This document shows positions 1-8,602 of a stretch of DNA of 64,000 nucleotides, in pieces (the first letter of the stretch is position 1; every line of letters starts with the position of its first letter). The notes beneath the pieces are model-generated. The model did not search any database. It was not told where the DNA came from and saw nothing but the letters and a program-made list of their open reading frames with translations. Both the position numbers and the translations under genes were made by a program. This DNA comes from Nostoc sp. FACHB-110. Its GTDB lineage: Bacteria > Cyanobacteriota > Cyanobacteriia > Cyanobacteriales > Nostocaceae. The stretch covers positions 1 through 64,000 of the forward strand of contig NZ_JACJRU010000025.1 of assembly GCF_014697425.1 (NCBI RefSeq), given 5' to 3'.

Positions 1-627
1 TATAGTCAACTCGGCAACACGATTACACTCTCAGGAGTAGGAACAATTACTAAAGCTGGCGACTTAGGGCAAGACACCCTGTTGAAAGTAGAAACAGTAA
101 TTGCTGACGCTAGCGTTGCCAACAATACAATAGATACCTCCGCCTCTTTGTCTGGGGTATCTGTTGTTGCTGACTTAGAAAATCAAACTATCTCGGCTGT
201 TAATGTTCCTAGCTTAGGGACAATCACATTCAATGTCATCAACTTTGATAATGTTATTGGCACAAATGAAAGCGACACCCTAACTGGTGATAGCCAAAAT
301 AATCAATTCACTGGTTTAGGAGGGAATGACACCATTATTGGTGGTGCTGGCGATGACACCATTATCGGTGGATTAGGTAACGATTTGCTAACAGGTGGTA
401 CTGGCGCGGATCAATTTATTTTCAACAGCCTAGCTGAAGCTTTTGACACTATTACAGATTACAGCTTTACTCAACAGGATGTAATTCAAATTTCTCAAGT
501 AGGATTTGGTGCTACAGATATCAGCCAATTCGTCTACAATTCCACTGAAGGTAGTTTATCTTTCTTAGGAACTCAATTTGCTGTTCTTAGCAACCTCTCT
601 GCTGACGTTAGCATTCAGTTGATTTAA
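1..627 (+). CDS. RTX-type calcium-binding protein, C-terminal fragment (5' end outside window)
   Basis: The reading frame is open from the first base, so only the last 208 residues are seen and the first Met in view at base 82 is probably internal. The C-terminal half has glycine/aspartate nonapeptides of the hemolysin type (GGNDTIIGG, AGDDTIIGG, LGNDLLTGG, then TGADQFIF). This is the calcium-binding parallel beta-roll of secreted RTX proteins, usually exported by a type I system through a C-terminal signal. The segment before it is beta-rich and repetitive. The last 60 residues (FDTITDY...DVIQIS) match the usual tail of cyanobacterial proteins of this class. The catalytic or adhesive part, if any, lies upstream of the window. 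Family assignment is firm; function is unknown. Confidence 0.85.
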   Translation, partial: YSQLGNTITLSGVGTITKAGDLGQDTLLKVETVIADASVANNTIDTSASLSGVSVVADLENQTISAVNVPSLGTITFNVINFDNVIGTNESDTLTGDSQNNQFTGLGGNDTIIGGAGDDTIIGGLGNDLLTGGTGADQFIFNSLAEAFDTITDYSFTQQDVIQISQVGFGATDISQFVYNSTEGSLSFLGTQFAVLSNLSADVSIQLI

Positions 628-700
628 GAGATGAGCAAATTCAAAACCTTGACATCTAGTCTTTTTTAAGTAGAACAGTGCAAATAAACCGAAGTATGTA

Positions 701-851
701 ATACCAATTTAATGTGAACTTGCACATATCCTGATCCCCCATTATCCAGGCCACTTGCTACAACGGAGGTTCCTTCTGCAACGCAGTGGCTCCCCTTAAA
801 AAGGGGGCTAGGGGGGATCGAATTCTATGCAGCTTTATAAAAAATTGGTAT
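701..851. repeat. Miniature inverted-repeat element, family A copy 1
   Basis: The ends are ATACCAATTT and its complement AAATTGGTAT, with further complementary blocks inside: GATCCCCC near the left and GGGGGGATCG near the right. The element matches 5971..6105 in opposite orientation. A small hairpin element (about 750..790, ends GCCACT and AGTGGC) interrupts this copy and is absent from the other. No coding capacity is seen. It lies in the 354-base gap between the RTX gene and the next gene, and the rest of that gap shows nothing recognisable. Confidence 0.8.
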
Positions 852-981
852 GACGAAGAGTAAAGTTGCCTAAAACCCTGTTTCCTTCTGCCGTCTGCCC
901 TCTGCTTCCTGCCTTGTCATAACGACAATTTTTAATATCGACTTACTTTTTACTGAATAAAAAATTAAGGGATTAAGAATA

Positions 982-1794
982 GTGACATATTTAAGCAACC
1001 AATTAACAAGTTATTTCATTAAATATTTACCAGCAATTACATCTCTAATCACTGTTATACCGTTACCAGTTCAAGCAGCCACATTTTTAGTTACTGAACG
1101 CGCGGCTTTAACTAGTAATGATGAAGTTGATTGGAGAAGTTTAGGTAAAGTGTTTAATCCATCTGCTCCTAATTTTTCTGATTTTTTACCTAACTCTTTT
1201 TCAGCTACATCTCAAAAAGGGTTAAGTTTAAATGTCGATATAGCTCCAGCTAATAATCCTCGATTTACTCCACCGTTTGTCTTTCAAACTCTACCATCTC
1301 CTGGCATTCGCACTAACTTTGCTATTGGTGATTTTATTCTCTTTGGAGGCATAGACCCATCAGGTTTTATTCCTCTTCCTCCTGGTTCACCTGATCCTCG
1401 CACTCTAGGAAATGGTGGCCCTTTTACGATTAGTTTTGACAAGCCTGTTTTTGGCGTTGGGACTCAGATAGCTGTAGATATTAGTAATGAGCAAGTTGAA
1501 ACTTTTATCACCGCTTTTGATAAAGCCGATAAACTGTTGGGTACTGTCTCTGTTTTCAGTACTTCATCCCTAGCCTTAGATAACTCGGCAGTATTTTTGG
1601 GAATTCGTAGTGATAGTCCTAATATCTCACGAATTATTTTTAGCAGTTCGGCTCCACAATTTGGCTTGGCTATTAATCATGTCAGTATTGTGCTTCCAGT
1701 TCCTGAAGGGAGTTATACCTTAGGAATATTAGCTTTTGGTGTTTCAGGTGTTATTTGGAAACTGCGCCAAAGCAAAATTAAGCTAGTAAGCTAA
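982..1794 (+). CDS. Exported PEP-CTERM-like protein
   Basis: A 270-residue protein starting at GTG. Residues about 10-32 form a hydrophobic signal peptide ending near PVQAA. The C-terminus has a short VPEG motif, a hydrophobic stretch (YTLGILAFGVSGVIW) and a basic tail (KLRQSKIK). This is the arrangement of PEP-CTERM sorting signals handled by exosortase, although the canonical PEP is here PEG. The middle is beta-rich with no recognised enzyme motif. It is probably a cell-surface or exopolysaccharide-associated protein. It resembles in layout, but not in sequence, the second PEP-CTERM protein at 5351. Exact function is unknown. Confidence 0.7.
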   Translation: MTYLSNQLTSYFIKYLPAITSLITVIPLPVQAATFLVTERAALTSNDEVDWRSLGKVFNPSAPNFSDFLPNSFSATSQKGLSLNVDIAPANNPRFTPPFVFQTLPSPGIRTNFAIGDFILFGGIDPSGFIPLPPGSPDPRTLGNGGPFTISFDKPVFGVGTQIAVDISNEQVETFITAFDKADKLLGTVSVFSTSSLALDNSAVFLGIRSDSPNISRIIFSSSAPQFGLAINHVSIVLPVPEGSYTLGILAFGVSGVIWKLRQSKIKLVS

Positions 1795-2043
1795 GAATCA
1801 CTTATGGTAATTCAAATACAATTGCTATAGTTTCTAAATATAACTCTGAGAAATCCGGGAATTGTATCCCCTTGAAATGGGGTAATAGAAATATTAAAAA
1901 ATCTATTTTTTAGGTGAATTTTAAGCATAATTTTTTAGACTAAATGTATTGCTATTTAGTCTGAATAACAGAAAAAAGGACATTTTCAAACTTACGTATT
2001 AGCGTAAATTTCACAGTTTTTGTATTTAGCTAAATTAAACTAA

Positions 2044-2217
2044 ATGCCGTACACAGAATTAGAAACGATCGTAGACGCGAAGATCAAAAGAGCTATACGA
2101 AAGCATGAGATGGTTGTTGCTTGTATTAGTATGATTATCGGGTTGATTTTTATAGCAGGTTTGTTTCACGCAATTTTGCTGAATCACAGTCAAATTCAGA
2201 CATATTGCTTGAATTAA
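2044..2217 (+). CDS. Small single-pass membrane protein (hypothetical)
   Basis: A 57-residue frame starting at ATG. It has a charged N-terminus (MPYTELETIVDAKIKRAIRK) followed by one hydrophobic segment (about residues 24-46), as in a small single-span membrane protein. It ends 71 bases before the preferred start of the MFS transporter. No ribosome-binding site stands out. Short length and lack of recognised relatives leave this uncertain; it may be a chance frame. Confidence 0.4.
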   Translation: MPYTELETIVDAKIKRAIRKHEMVVACISMIIGLIFIAGLFHAILLNHSQIQTYCLN

Positions 2218-2288
2218 TTACTTTGCTTTTTAGCCAATTTTTTCTATCATCAAGTGTTTTATCCTATCTATCAAAGAAAATTTCATCA

Positions 2289-3509
2289 ATGGATCATAAA
2301 AATAATAGCAGACCTATATTCGTCTTATTTTTGATTGTATTTATAGATTTGCTTGGCTTTGGAATTATCTTGCCGATACTACCTTTGTATGCTGAACAAT
2401 TTGGTGCAGAAGCGAATGAAGCTACTTTGCTTGTAGCTATTTATTCTTTAATGCAGTTCTTATTTGCGCCATTGTGGGGTAGCTTGAGCGATCGCTATGG
2501 TCGTCGTCCTATTCTACTACTAACCCTGTTCGGTTCTGTAATTGCATACACAGGTTTAGGCTTTGCCACATCCTTGGGAATTTTGTTTATTGCTCGTGGT
2601 TTTGCGGGGATGATGGCAGGCAATATCGCCACTGCACAGGCATACATAGCAGATATTACAACACCAGCGAATCGCTCGCGTGGTATGGGCATCATCGGTG
2701 CAGCTTTTGGTCTTGGATTTATTCTTGGCCCAGCTATTGGAGGTATTCTCATAGGGACTGACTCGGACAATGCTAACTTTCATCTACCATCATTGTTCTC
2801 AGCTGGATTATCTTTATTAGCATTGCTTTGTGCTTTGATATTACTTCCTGAATCTCTCAATACTGAGACTAAAGCTAAAATTCAGGCTCATCGCTACCGT
2901 CAACGCCGAATAAATTGGCGACATCTTTTACAGCGTCTTCAGTTGTTTATGCTCATTGGTATCTATTTTTTAGTTACCTTTGCTGTTGCCGCTATGGACT
3001 CAACATTTGCTTTATGGTCTAAGCAGGAATTAAACTGGAACGCTCAACAAACTAGTTATCTTTTTGCCTTCATGGGACTTGTCTGCACAATTGTTCAAGG
3101 AGGACTCGTCGGATTTTTCAAGAAACTCTTGGGTGAAATCAAGTTACTTATATTGGGAATATTAGGATTAGGCTTAGGATTATTACTAATTGGATTTTCA
3201 AAAAACTTGATTTTATTATTAGTTTCTATCACACTTGTGGCAGGGGGAATTAGTATTACTCAACCAATATTAAATAGCCTGATTTCTCAAATAACAGCAA
3301 CAGAAGACCAAGGACAAATATTAGGAACTGCCAGTTCTTGCTCTGCCTTAGCACGCATTGTGGGGCCAACTTGGGGAGGAGCTAGCTTTGTCAAATTTGG
3401 GAGTTCTGCACCTTTTTTGAGTAGTTCTTTAGTAGTGCTGCTAGCTTTGATAATCAGTTTGCGAATGACTAAAAATACGCTTGAATCAAAAGCCGAACGT
3501 GTTGTCTGA
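2289..3509 (+). CDS. MFS transporter, TetA-like drug/H+ antiporter family
   Basis: About 406 residues with 12 predicted membrane spans. The N-terminus RPIFVLFLIVFIDLLGFGI and the loop motif GSLSDRYGRRPILL between spans 2 and 3 are hallmarks of the major facilitator drug-efflux group (tetracycline-resistance-like proteins). A second signature, GFGLGPAIGG-like (here GLGFILGPAIGGIL), lies in span 5. The ATG at 2289 was chosen because it places the conserved N-terminus correctly; an upstream TTG at 2205 would add 28 hydrophobic, unconserved residues and overlap the small upstream frame. The substrate cannot be predicted, and such genes are often annotated as tetracycline resistance without evidence. 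It appears monocistronic. Confidence 0.85.
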   Translation: MDHKNNSRPIFVLFLIVFIDLLGFGIILPILPLYAEQFGAEANEATLLVAIYSLMQFLFAPLWGSLSDRYGRRPILLLTLFGSVIAYTGLGFATSLGILFIARGFAGMMAGNIATAQAYIADITTPANRSRGMGIIGAAFGLGFILGPAIGGILIGTDSDNANFHLPSLFSAGLSLLALLCALILLPESLNTETKAKIQAHRYRQRRINWRHLLQRLQLFMLIGIYFLVTFAVAAMDSTFALWSKQELNWNAQQTSYLFAFMGLVCTIVQGGLVGFFKKLLGEIKLLILGILGLGLGLLLIGFSKNLILLLVSITLVAGGISITQPILNSLISQITATEDQGQILGTASSCSALARIVGPTWGGASFVKFGSSAPFLSSSLVVLLALIISLRMTKNTLESKAERVV

Positions 3510-3580
3510 AAATTCATGACCGTGCAGCGTTAATAAACCAAGTACAGTAGACCGAAAACTGTTTCGTGAAGACAGGGTGT

Positions 3581-3630
3581 ACACATATCTTGCACCTAGC
3601 GACTGAAGTCGCTAGGTGCAAGATGTGAAT
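3581..3630. repeat. Palindromic dispersed repeat, family B short form
   Basis: A near-perfect hairpin: CTTGCACCTAGCGACT, a two-base loop GA, then the exact complement. The same termini bound the longer copies at 32837..33020 and 52508..52710. This copy looks like a solo form in which one terminal hairpin is joined directly to the opposite end. Confidence 0.8.
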
Positions 3631-3672
3631 CAATCATGGCTTTTTGATGATGAGAGATTGAATTTACTCACG

Positions 3673-3722
3673 CTAATTAACTTTTCTTCCCCTACACCCC
3701 ACACCCCACACCCTACACCCCT
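3673..3722. repeat. C/A-rich dispersed repeat
   Basis: TAATTAACTTTTCTTCCCC is followed by tandem CTACACCCCACACCC units. The same block appears inverted at 34219..34254. It is non-coding and lies upstream of the membrane-protein gene. Confidence 0.6.
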
Positions 3723-3765
3723 TTCATTTTTCCTACCTCTTTTGAATTACTAATGACGAATTAAT

Positions 3766-4773
3766 ATGACAGGTCGCCAAGTATTATTTCTCGGCATTTT
3801 TATCAGCATCCTGCTCACCTATACAATTTGGCTGGGTAGGGATATTCCTGCAAGTATTATTAAACTTCCTGACCAAGGATTAAGCTGGTACTACTGGAAA
3901 CTTCCTAACCCGACTTTTTGGAGCCGAGTCACGGCTTGGAGTTTGTATCTTGGACATCAGTTTAGTATCTGGGCGTGTATCTGGTGGACGCAGCAAACAC
4001 AGTTGAAATACAAAACAGTGTTGCATCCCATTAATTATCTAATGCTTGCCCTTAATGGTCTATTTATCGCTTTACATTTCCTCCAAACCTACATTTGGTA
4101 CGATGCACTAGCTCAAGATACCTCCATTTGGGCTTCTCAAGGCGCGGTTATACTTCTACTAGTCTTCGTACTCATTTTGGAAACACCTCGACGTGGGTTG
4201 TTTTTTGGACATACTGTACCTTTCCACCAAGAGTTTTTGCGAATTATCAAGGTGTACCACGGCTATTTCTTCTCTTTCGCTGCTATCTACACCTTCTGGT
4301 ATCATCCAATGGAAGCGACTGCAGGACACTTAATTGGTTTCCTCTATATGTTCCTGCTACTGCTCCAATCATCGTTAATTTTTAACCGCGCTCATACAAA
4401 TCGTTGGTGGACATTTACTTTAGAAATTACAGTGCTTGTACATAGTGTAGTTGTGTCCTGGATGCTAGGTCAGACTAAATGGCCTACTTTTCTCTTTGGT
4501 TTTCTTGGCATTCTTTTGCTTACCCAACTCCACGGTTTACCAGTGAGTAGCTTAACTAAAAGCAGTATTTACGGAATTTTCTTAGTTAGCGTAATAGCAG
4601 TTTACGGATTAACGGAACGTGGCTTGGGTAGAATTTATGAAGTAACCTATATCCCTTTGATTGAATTTGGTTTGGTCGGGATGATTTACTTAGTATTCAT
4701 GCTCATCCTGTGGACGTTTTCTCATTGTAAGGATTTAGGTGGCAGAGTATTGACTAAGGGGATGCATGAGTAG
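3766..4773 (+). CDS. Multi-spanning membrane protein of unknown function
   Basis: A 335-residue, strongly hydrophobic protein with about ten predicted spans (for example near residues 5-22, 51-74, 85-113, 121-139, 164-181, 185-207, 217-257, 268-285 and 297-322). It is rich in Trp, Tyr and His, with several His inside or at the edges of spans (HPINYLMLALNG, FIALHFLQTY, YHGYFFSF, FWYHPMEATAGHL). Membrane heme or metal binding is conceivable but not shown. No transporter or enzyme motif is recognised. It is flanked on both sides by dispersed repeats, so no operon partner is evident. Confidence 0.75.
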   Translation: MTGRQVLFLGIFISILLTYTIWLGRDIPASIIKLPDQGLSWYYWKLPNPTFWSRVTAWSLYLGHQFSIWACIWWTQQTQLKYKTVLHPINYLMLALNGLFIALHFLQTYIWYDALAQDTSIWASQGAVILLLVFVLILETPRRGLFFGHTVPFHQEFLRIIKVYHGYFFSFAAIYTFWYHPMEATAGHLIGFLYMFLLLLQSSLIFNRAHTNRWWTFTLEITVLVHSVVVSWMLGQTKWPTFLFGFLGILLLTQLHGLPVSSLTKSSIYGIFLVSVIAVYGLTERGLGRIYEVTYIPLIEFGLVGMIYLVFMLILWTFSHCKDLGGRVLTKGMHE

Positions 4774-4787
4774 GAGTATCACAAATA

Positions 4788-4918
4788 TAAGTAAGTCGGT
4801 GTAAATAATTATTGTTGGAATAAGGCAGGGGGCAGGGGGCAGGGAGCAGGGGGAAAAAGCGTTTGAGCCTTATTTACTTTTCTTCACATAGTTTGGTTTT
4901 ATTGCATCGACTTACTTA
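4788..4918. repeat. Miniature inverted-repeat element, family C copy 1
   Basis: 131 bp with inverted ends TAAGTAAGTCGGTG and CATCGACTTACTTA. The interior holds a G-rich tandem (CAGGGGG units) and GTTTGAGCCTTATTTACTTTTC. An interrupted second copy lies at 56576..56886. TA at both ends may represent a TA target. The remaining 430 bases up to the next gene show no coding or RNA signature. Confidence 0.8.
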
Positions 4919-5350
4919 AACCAAAACTTGCTTTAAGAATTAGACCGAGAAAGCTTGAACCAGTGATCAAAAGAACAACTGGTAGAGATAATTCTTGTTT
5001 AATGCGACATCTAATATCCAAGGTATTGAACAGGGTGTGGGGAAGACAGTGTTGGAAGAGGATTCAGACGGATACCAACACAAACGCCTTTTTAGGGATT
5101 TCCAAGAAATAAATTATCCAATCTTGTAAGGTGGGCTTCTATCCCGCCGTAGGCATCGCTACCTTGATTTTTTTAGTATTTATGTACTATATTGAGGTGC
5201 GATCGCCCTGATAAGACCATACATAGCACTCCGTTTAGTTAAACTCCAGCATGTACTTAAAATACAGGAAAAAGTTAGCCTGATTAACAGTATTTACGTA
5301 GTAAGTGTAATCAGTATATTCCGTAAATTTCTTGACTGGAGAATTATCTT

Positions 5351-5902
5351 ATGCAATTAATCAAACAATTGAGTATTGCAACTATCACTACCTTTGTGGG
5401 TTACACAAGTATTTGCATAGCCTCGACAGCACAAGCCGCACAACTATTTAATTTTCAATATTCTTTTCCTAGTTATGAGTCAGATGGGACATCAATTTCA
5501 GCTAGCGGCACACTTTTTACCACCGATTTAGATCCTATCAACAACAACTATACGATTACAGGAATCAGCGGTACTAGAACAGTGAAAGGAATTACAGAGC
5601 AAATCATTGGATTGTTACCGCCAGGTACATATGGAAATAACGATAATTTTTTGAACGCGAGTCAACCACTACTAACTATTAAGGGTTTTTCTTATTTAGT
5701 TGCTGGTAGTGGTGAAGATGGAAAAGGTAATGTCAATGTCTTTTATAGTGCTTTATCTGAAGGCTATTCAGAACTGTCTAGTGATGTAGATTTTGGTAGT
5801 TTCACCATCACTCCCTATTCTGTTCCTGAACCTTATACTGTCGTTGGTTTATTGGTAACACTTGGTTTTGGTAGTCTGATGAAGCGCAAAGAATCTGCAT
5901 AA
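5351..5902 (+). CDS. PEP-CTERM sorting-domain protein
   Basis: A 183-residue protein. The signal peptide is residues 1-30 (cleavage near AQAA). The body is beta-rich and Ser/Gly/Thr-rich. The C-terminus is a textbook PEP-CTERM signal: VPEPYTVVGLLV, a hydrophobic stretch, then KRKES. Known members are exported and anchored or processed by exosortase, often with extracellular polysaccharide. An SD-like GGAG lies just before the ATG. Specific role is unknown. Confidence 0.8.
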   Translation: MQLIKQLSIATITTFVGYTSICIASTAQAAQLFNFQYSFPSYESDGTSISASGTLFTTDLDPINNNYTITGISGTRTVKGITEQIIGLLPPGTYGNNDNFLNASQPLLTIKGFSYLVAGSGEDGKGNVNVFYSALSEGYSELSSDVDFGSFTITPYSVPEPYTVVGLLVTLGFGSLMKRKESA

Positions 5903-5970
5903 TCATACAAGATAATTAATAGTCAATAGTTGATAGTTAGAACTAATAACTATTGACTATTAACCTTCTT

Positions 5971-6105
5971 ATACCAATTTTTTATGAAGCTGCATAGAAT
6001 CAGATCCCCCCTAGCCCCCCTTCAAAAGGGAACTGGAAAAATACATATCATTTAAGGGGGATTTAGGGGGATCGAAATATGTGCAACTTCACATTCAATT
6101 GGTGT
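5971..6105. repeat. Miniature inverted-repeat element, family A copy 2
   Basis: Begins ATACCAATTT and ends CAATTGGTGT. It shares GAAGCTGCATAGAATC, the CCCCC/GGGGG blocks and ATATGTGCAACTTCACAT with the copy at 701..851, in opposite orientation. It lies between two convergent genes and could fold into a long hairpin when transcribed. Confidence 0.8.
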
Positions 6106-6113
6106 AAACCCTA

Positions 6114-8192
6114 TTAGAACTTACCAGGGTTATCATCAAGTGCGAGTAGGAAATTAACTAGGTCTGTTTGTTGTTGAGAATTAAATCCAGCTTGACTGTC
6201 TACATAAAATTCATGACCTGTACCATCAAGATTACTACTTACTAAATCTGCATCAGCTTTGTTAGCTCGGATGACTTTGGCACGAAGTTTACGATCAACT
6301 AAAGCCCGTAAACTGCTGGCAGCATCAGCTGGTATGCTTTGGCGTAAAGTGCCAGGTAGGCCTAATCCGGTAGGATCAACAACAGAAAAGTTGCCATTAG
6401 AGTCAAATTTTAAACTACCAGCACGTACGGCTACACCACCATCATGTAAATAGGGTGGATTTAAATAAAGGCCTCGCAAGGGAGTAGTCTTATAGCCACC
6501 ATTTGGTAGTTGAGTATTGGGGTTAGTAGAAGTGCCTGGGGTTGGAACATCCAGCACGTCTGCATCAGCTGGGATGGGAACTGGATTATTGAAACTGTAT
6601 AGCTTAGGAGGTACTAAGAAATTAGCTAATGCCAAACGAGATTTTGCACGGGCGGGATTAGTACCAATTTCTTCAACTGGGTGAACTGTGTTGTCGGTGA
6701 AGAAAGGAGGAATATGGCAGGTTGCACAATTAGCCTTTTCAAAGACTTTGGCTCCACGTTTGACGGAATTACTATTTAGGGCTTGCCAGTTTTCGGGAGT
6801 TTGGTTTGCCGGTGGAATCAAGCTGTTTTGGAAAGCAGACATGGCGTTATTGGCAAACATGAACTTGCCACTGGCATTATCTAAACTGTTGGCAGTAGGA
6901 GGACTAAAAATGAGTCCATTGGCTGTCAGCAAATTAGCTTTCAAGTCTGGATAATTGCCGACACCAGGAGCCACAATTTGATCTTGTAACTCTGCTTGAT
7001 TTGGGTCTGGCGCGATAGTTCTTAGCCAATCTGAGGGTTTGACAGTAAATCCTTCTGGTAAACGTATTCTGGCATCAGCAGCATTTTGAAGAATCGTACC
7101 AAGATAAACTTCTGGATCAATCTTGAGACTTTTGGCAATCAGTTCGTATGCTCCTAGGATGTTTGTTTCGGAAGAGTGAACGGCACTATTGAAAGCACTC
7201 AATCCGGCAAACGGGCCGACAGCGGCTTCTCCAGAGGCGGTATAAGGAGCCGTTTTAAAGGTGAAATTGTTAGGAATTTGAGTGGTATTTTTAATGCCAT
7301 CTGTGGAACTTTCAAAATTACCAAAAGGTAATTCCCACAAAATATCATCAAAAGCCTTCTCAAACTTTTGCGGATCGGGCAGTTTTACTAAATTACCCTT
7401 ACTATCAATAATGGTTTTACCATCACCTTGATATTTTGGATCTAAGGGATCAAGTTTGGTGCGAGAGAAAGCCGCAGATGAATTTGGTGCTAAACCCAAA
7501 AATAAGGGAAACGCGATTTCACCGTTGGCTACACCTGGAAGACGTTTACCTTCTTTAGAAAGATTAACGTGGCAAAATGCACAGGTAATTTGCCCATTTG
7601 CTGCTGTTCCTATCGGAACAGTAGAGCCTTTTTCTAGCTTTAAGCCTGTATTTATAGATGTACCTTTTTTTAAAATCCGACTACCTATAGGGACATCTTT
7701 TTGTAAGGTAATTTTTAAGTTATTGGTTGGCTGACCTTGCAAATTAACAATTGCTGCGGTAATTTCATCCAAAATAATGGCTGAACCTTGTCCAACGCCA
7801 AATACACCTTGCAAGCCAAATAAATCGCCTAAAGCCCGATTGAAAAATATGTCTTCTCCTTGGGCAATCAATTCTTTAGTAATCTGAACAGCACCTATCT
7901 TTTCATAAGAAGTAGGGTTTTGAGGATCAAGCCCTTTACTAGAAACTAGTTGTGATGCTTCTTGCGGGCTGAGGAGTTTACCGAAATAATCGTAATAACC
8001 TACTGGTTGAGTTGGGGCTGGTTGTAGTATGTCAATTTTGGCAAAAGCTGGCTGATTTGCTATCAACGAGTTTGATAAGACAATACCAAAAATAGTAGTG
8101 ATAAAAATGCAGGCTAAGAAGAAAATCCTAGTTTTCCATGCAAATACCCATTTACTCACACCATCTTTAGAATTACTTTTTTTTTGTTTCAT
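6114..8192 (-). CDS. Di-heme cytochrome c, MauG/cytochrome c peroxidase superfamily
   Basis: A 692-residue protein with an N-terminal membrane anchor or signal (about residues 22-45). It has two covalent heme motifs, CAFCH (204-208) and CATCH (489-493). The C-terminal block GLYLNPPYLHDGGV resembles the motif after the second heme in di-heme peroxidases and MauG. Length is roughly twice that of classical bacterial cytochrome c peroxidase; a long insert lies between the hemes. The likely location is periplasmic or thylakoid-lumenal, catalysing peroxide reduction or substrate oxidation. A second large di-heme protein of different sequence lies at 60442. The substrate cannot be inferred. Confidence 0.8.
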   Translation of the reverse strand: MKQKKSNSKDGVSKWVFAWKTRIFFLACIFITTIFGIVLSNSLIANQPAFAKIDILQPAPTQPVGYYDYFGKLLSPQEASQLVSSKGLDPQNPTSYEKIGAVQITKELIAQGEDIFFNRALGDLFGLQGVFGVGQGSAIILDEITAAIVNLQGQPTNNLKITLQKDVPIGSRILKKGTSINTGLKLEKGSTVPIGTAANGQITCAFCHVNLSKEGKRLPGVANGEIAFPLFLGLAPNSSAAFSRTKLDPLDPKYQGDGKTIIDSKGNLVKLPDPQKFEKAFDDILWELPFGNFESSTDGIKNTTQIPNNFTFKTAPYTASGEAAVGPFAGLSAFNSAVHSSETNILGAYELIAKSLKIDPEVYLGTILQNAADARIRLPEGFTVKPSDWLRTIAPDPNQAELQDQIVAPGVGNYPDLKANLLTANGLIFSPPTANSLDNASGKFMFANNAMSAFQNSLIPPANQTPENWQALNSNSVKRGAKVFEKANCATCHIPPFFTDNTVHPVEEIGTNPARAKSRLALANFLVPPKLYSFNNPVPIPADADVLDVPTPGTSTNPNTQLPNGGYKTTPLRGLYLNPPYLHDGGVAVRAGSLKFDSNGNFSVVDPTGLGLPGTLRQSIPADAASSLRALVDRKLRAKVIRANKADADLVSSNLDGTGHEFYVDSQAGFNSQQQTDLVNFLLALDDNPGKF

Positions 8193-8602
8193 TGAGCCGA
8201 ATATCGCTAAAAAACTCTAAGTAGATATACCATGCTCATACATACTTATCAGGATTATCAGAACACTAGAAATTTTTCTTATATTCCTTGACGATAAAAA
8301 AATATCCTACAGAAAATGAAGGGATGATTTCAGCCAGACTCTTGAGCTAGTTTTTTATTTGACGAGCGTTATGATTATTCGATTTGAGTAGGCGATCGCT
8401 CTACAATTAATTATGAGCCAGCTTGCTGACGGAGATATTTTATATTTATTTAATTAACCCGGCAATATATTAAGAAATATATAGTACTAGAAACGTCAAT
8501 TGGACATTAACAAATATCAGTACTGGTGATGCTGATTGATATCGTGTCTTGTTAAAGACTTATCATTAAGTCCGTAGGGAGCAAGGGAGAGGGTTTTGAC
8601 GT
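8193..8602. other. Non-coding gap (410 bp)
   Basis: This lies upstream of the di-heme cytochrome and downstream of the hybrid kinase, both on the minus strand. It is AT-rich, contains one HIP1 octamer near 8393, and shows no frame, tRNA or clear terminator. Confidence 0.5.
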
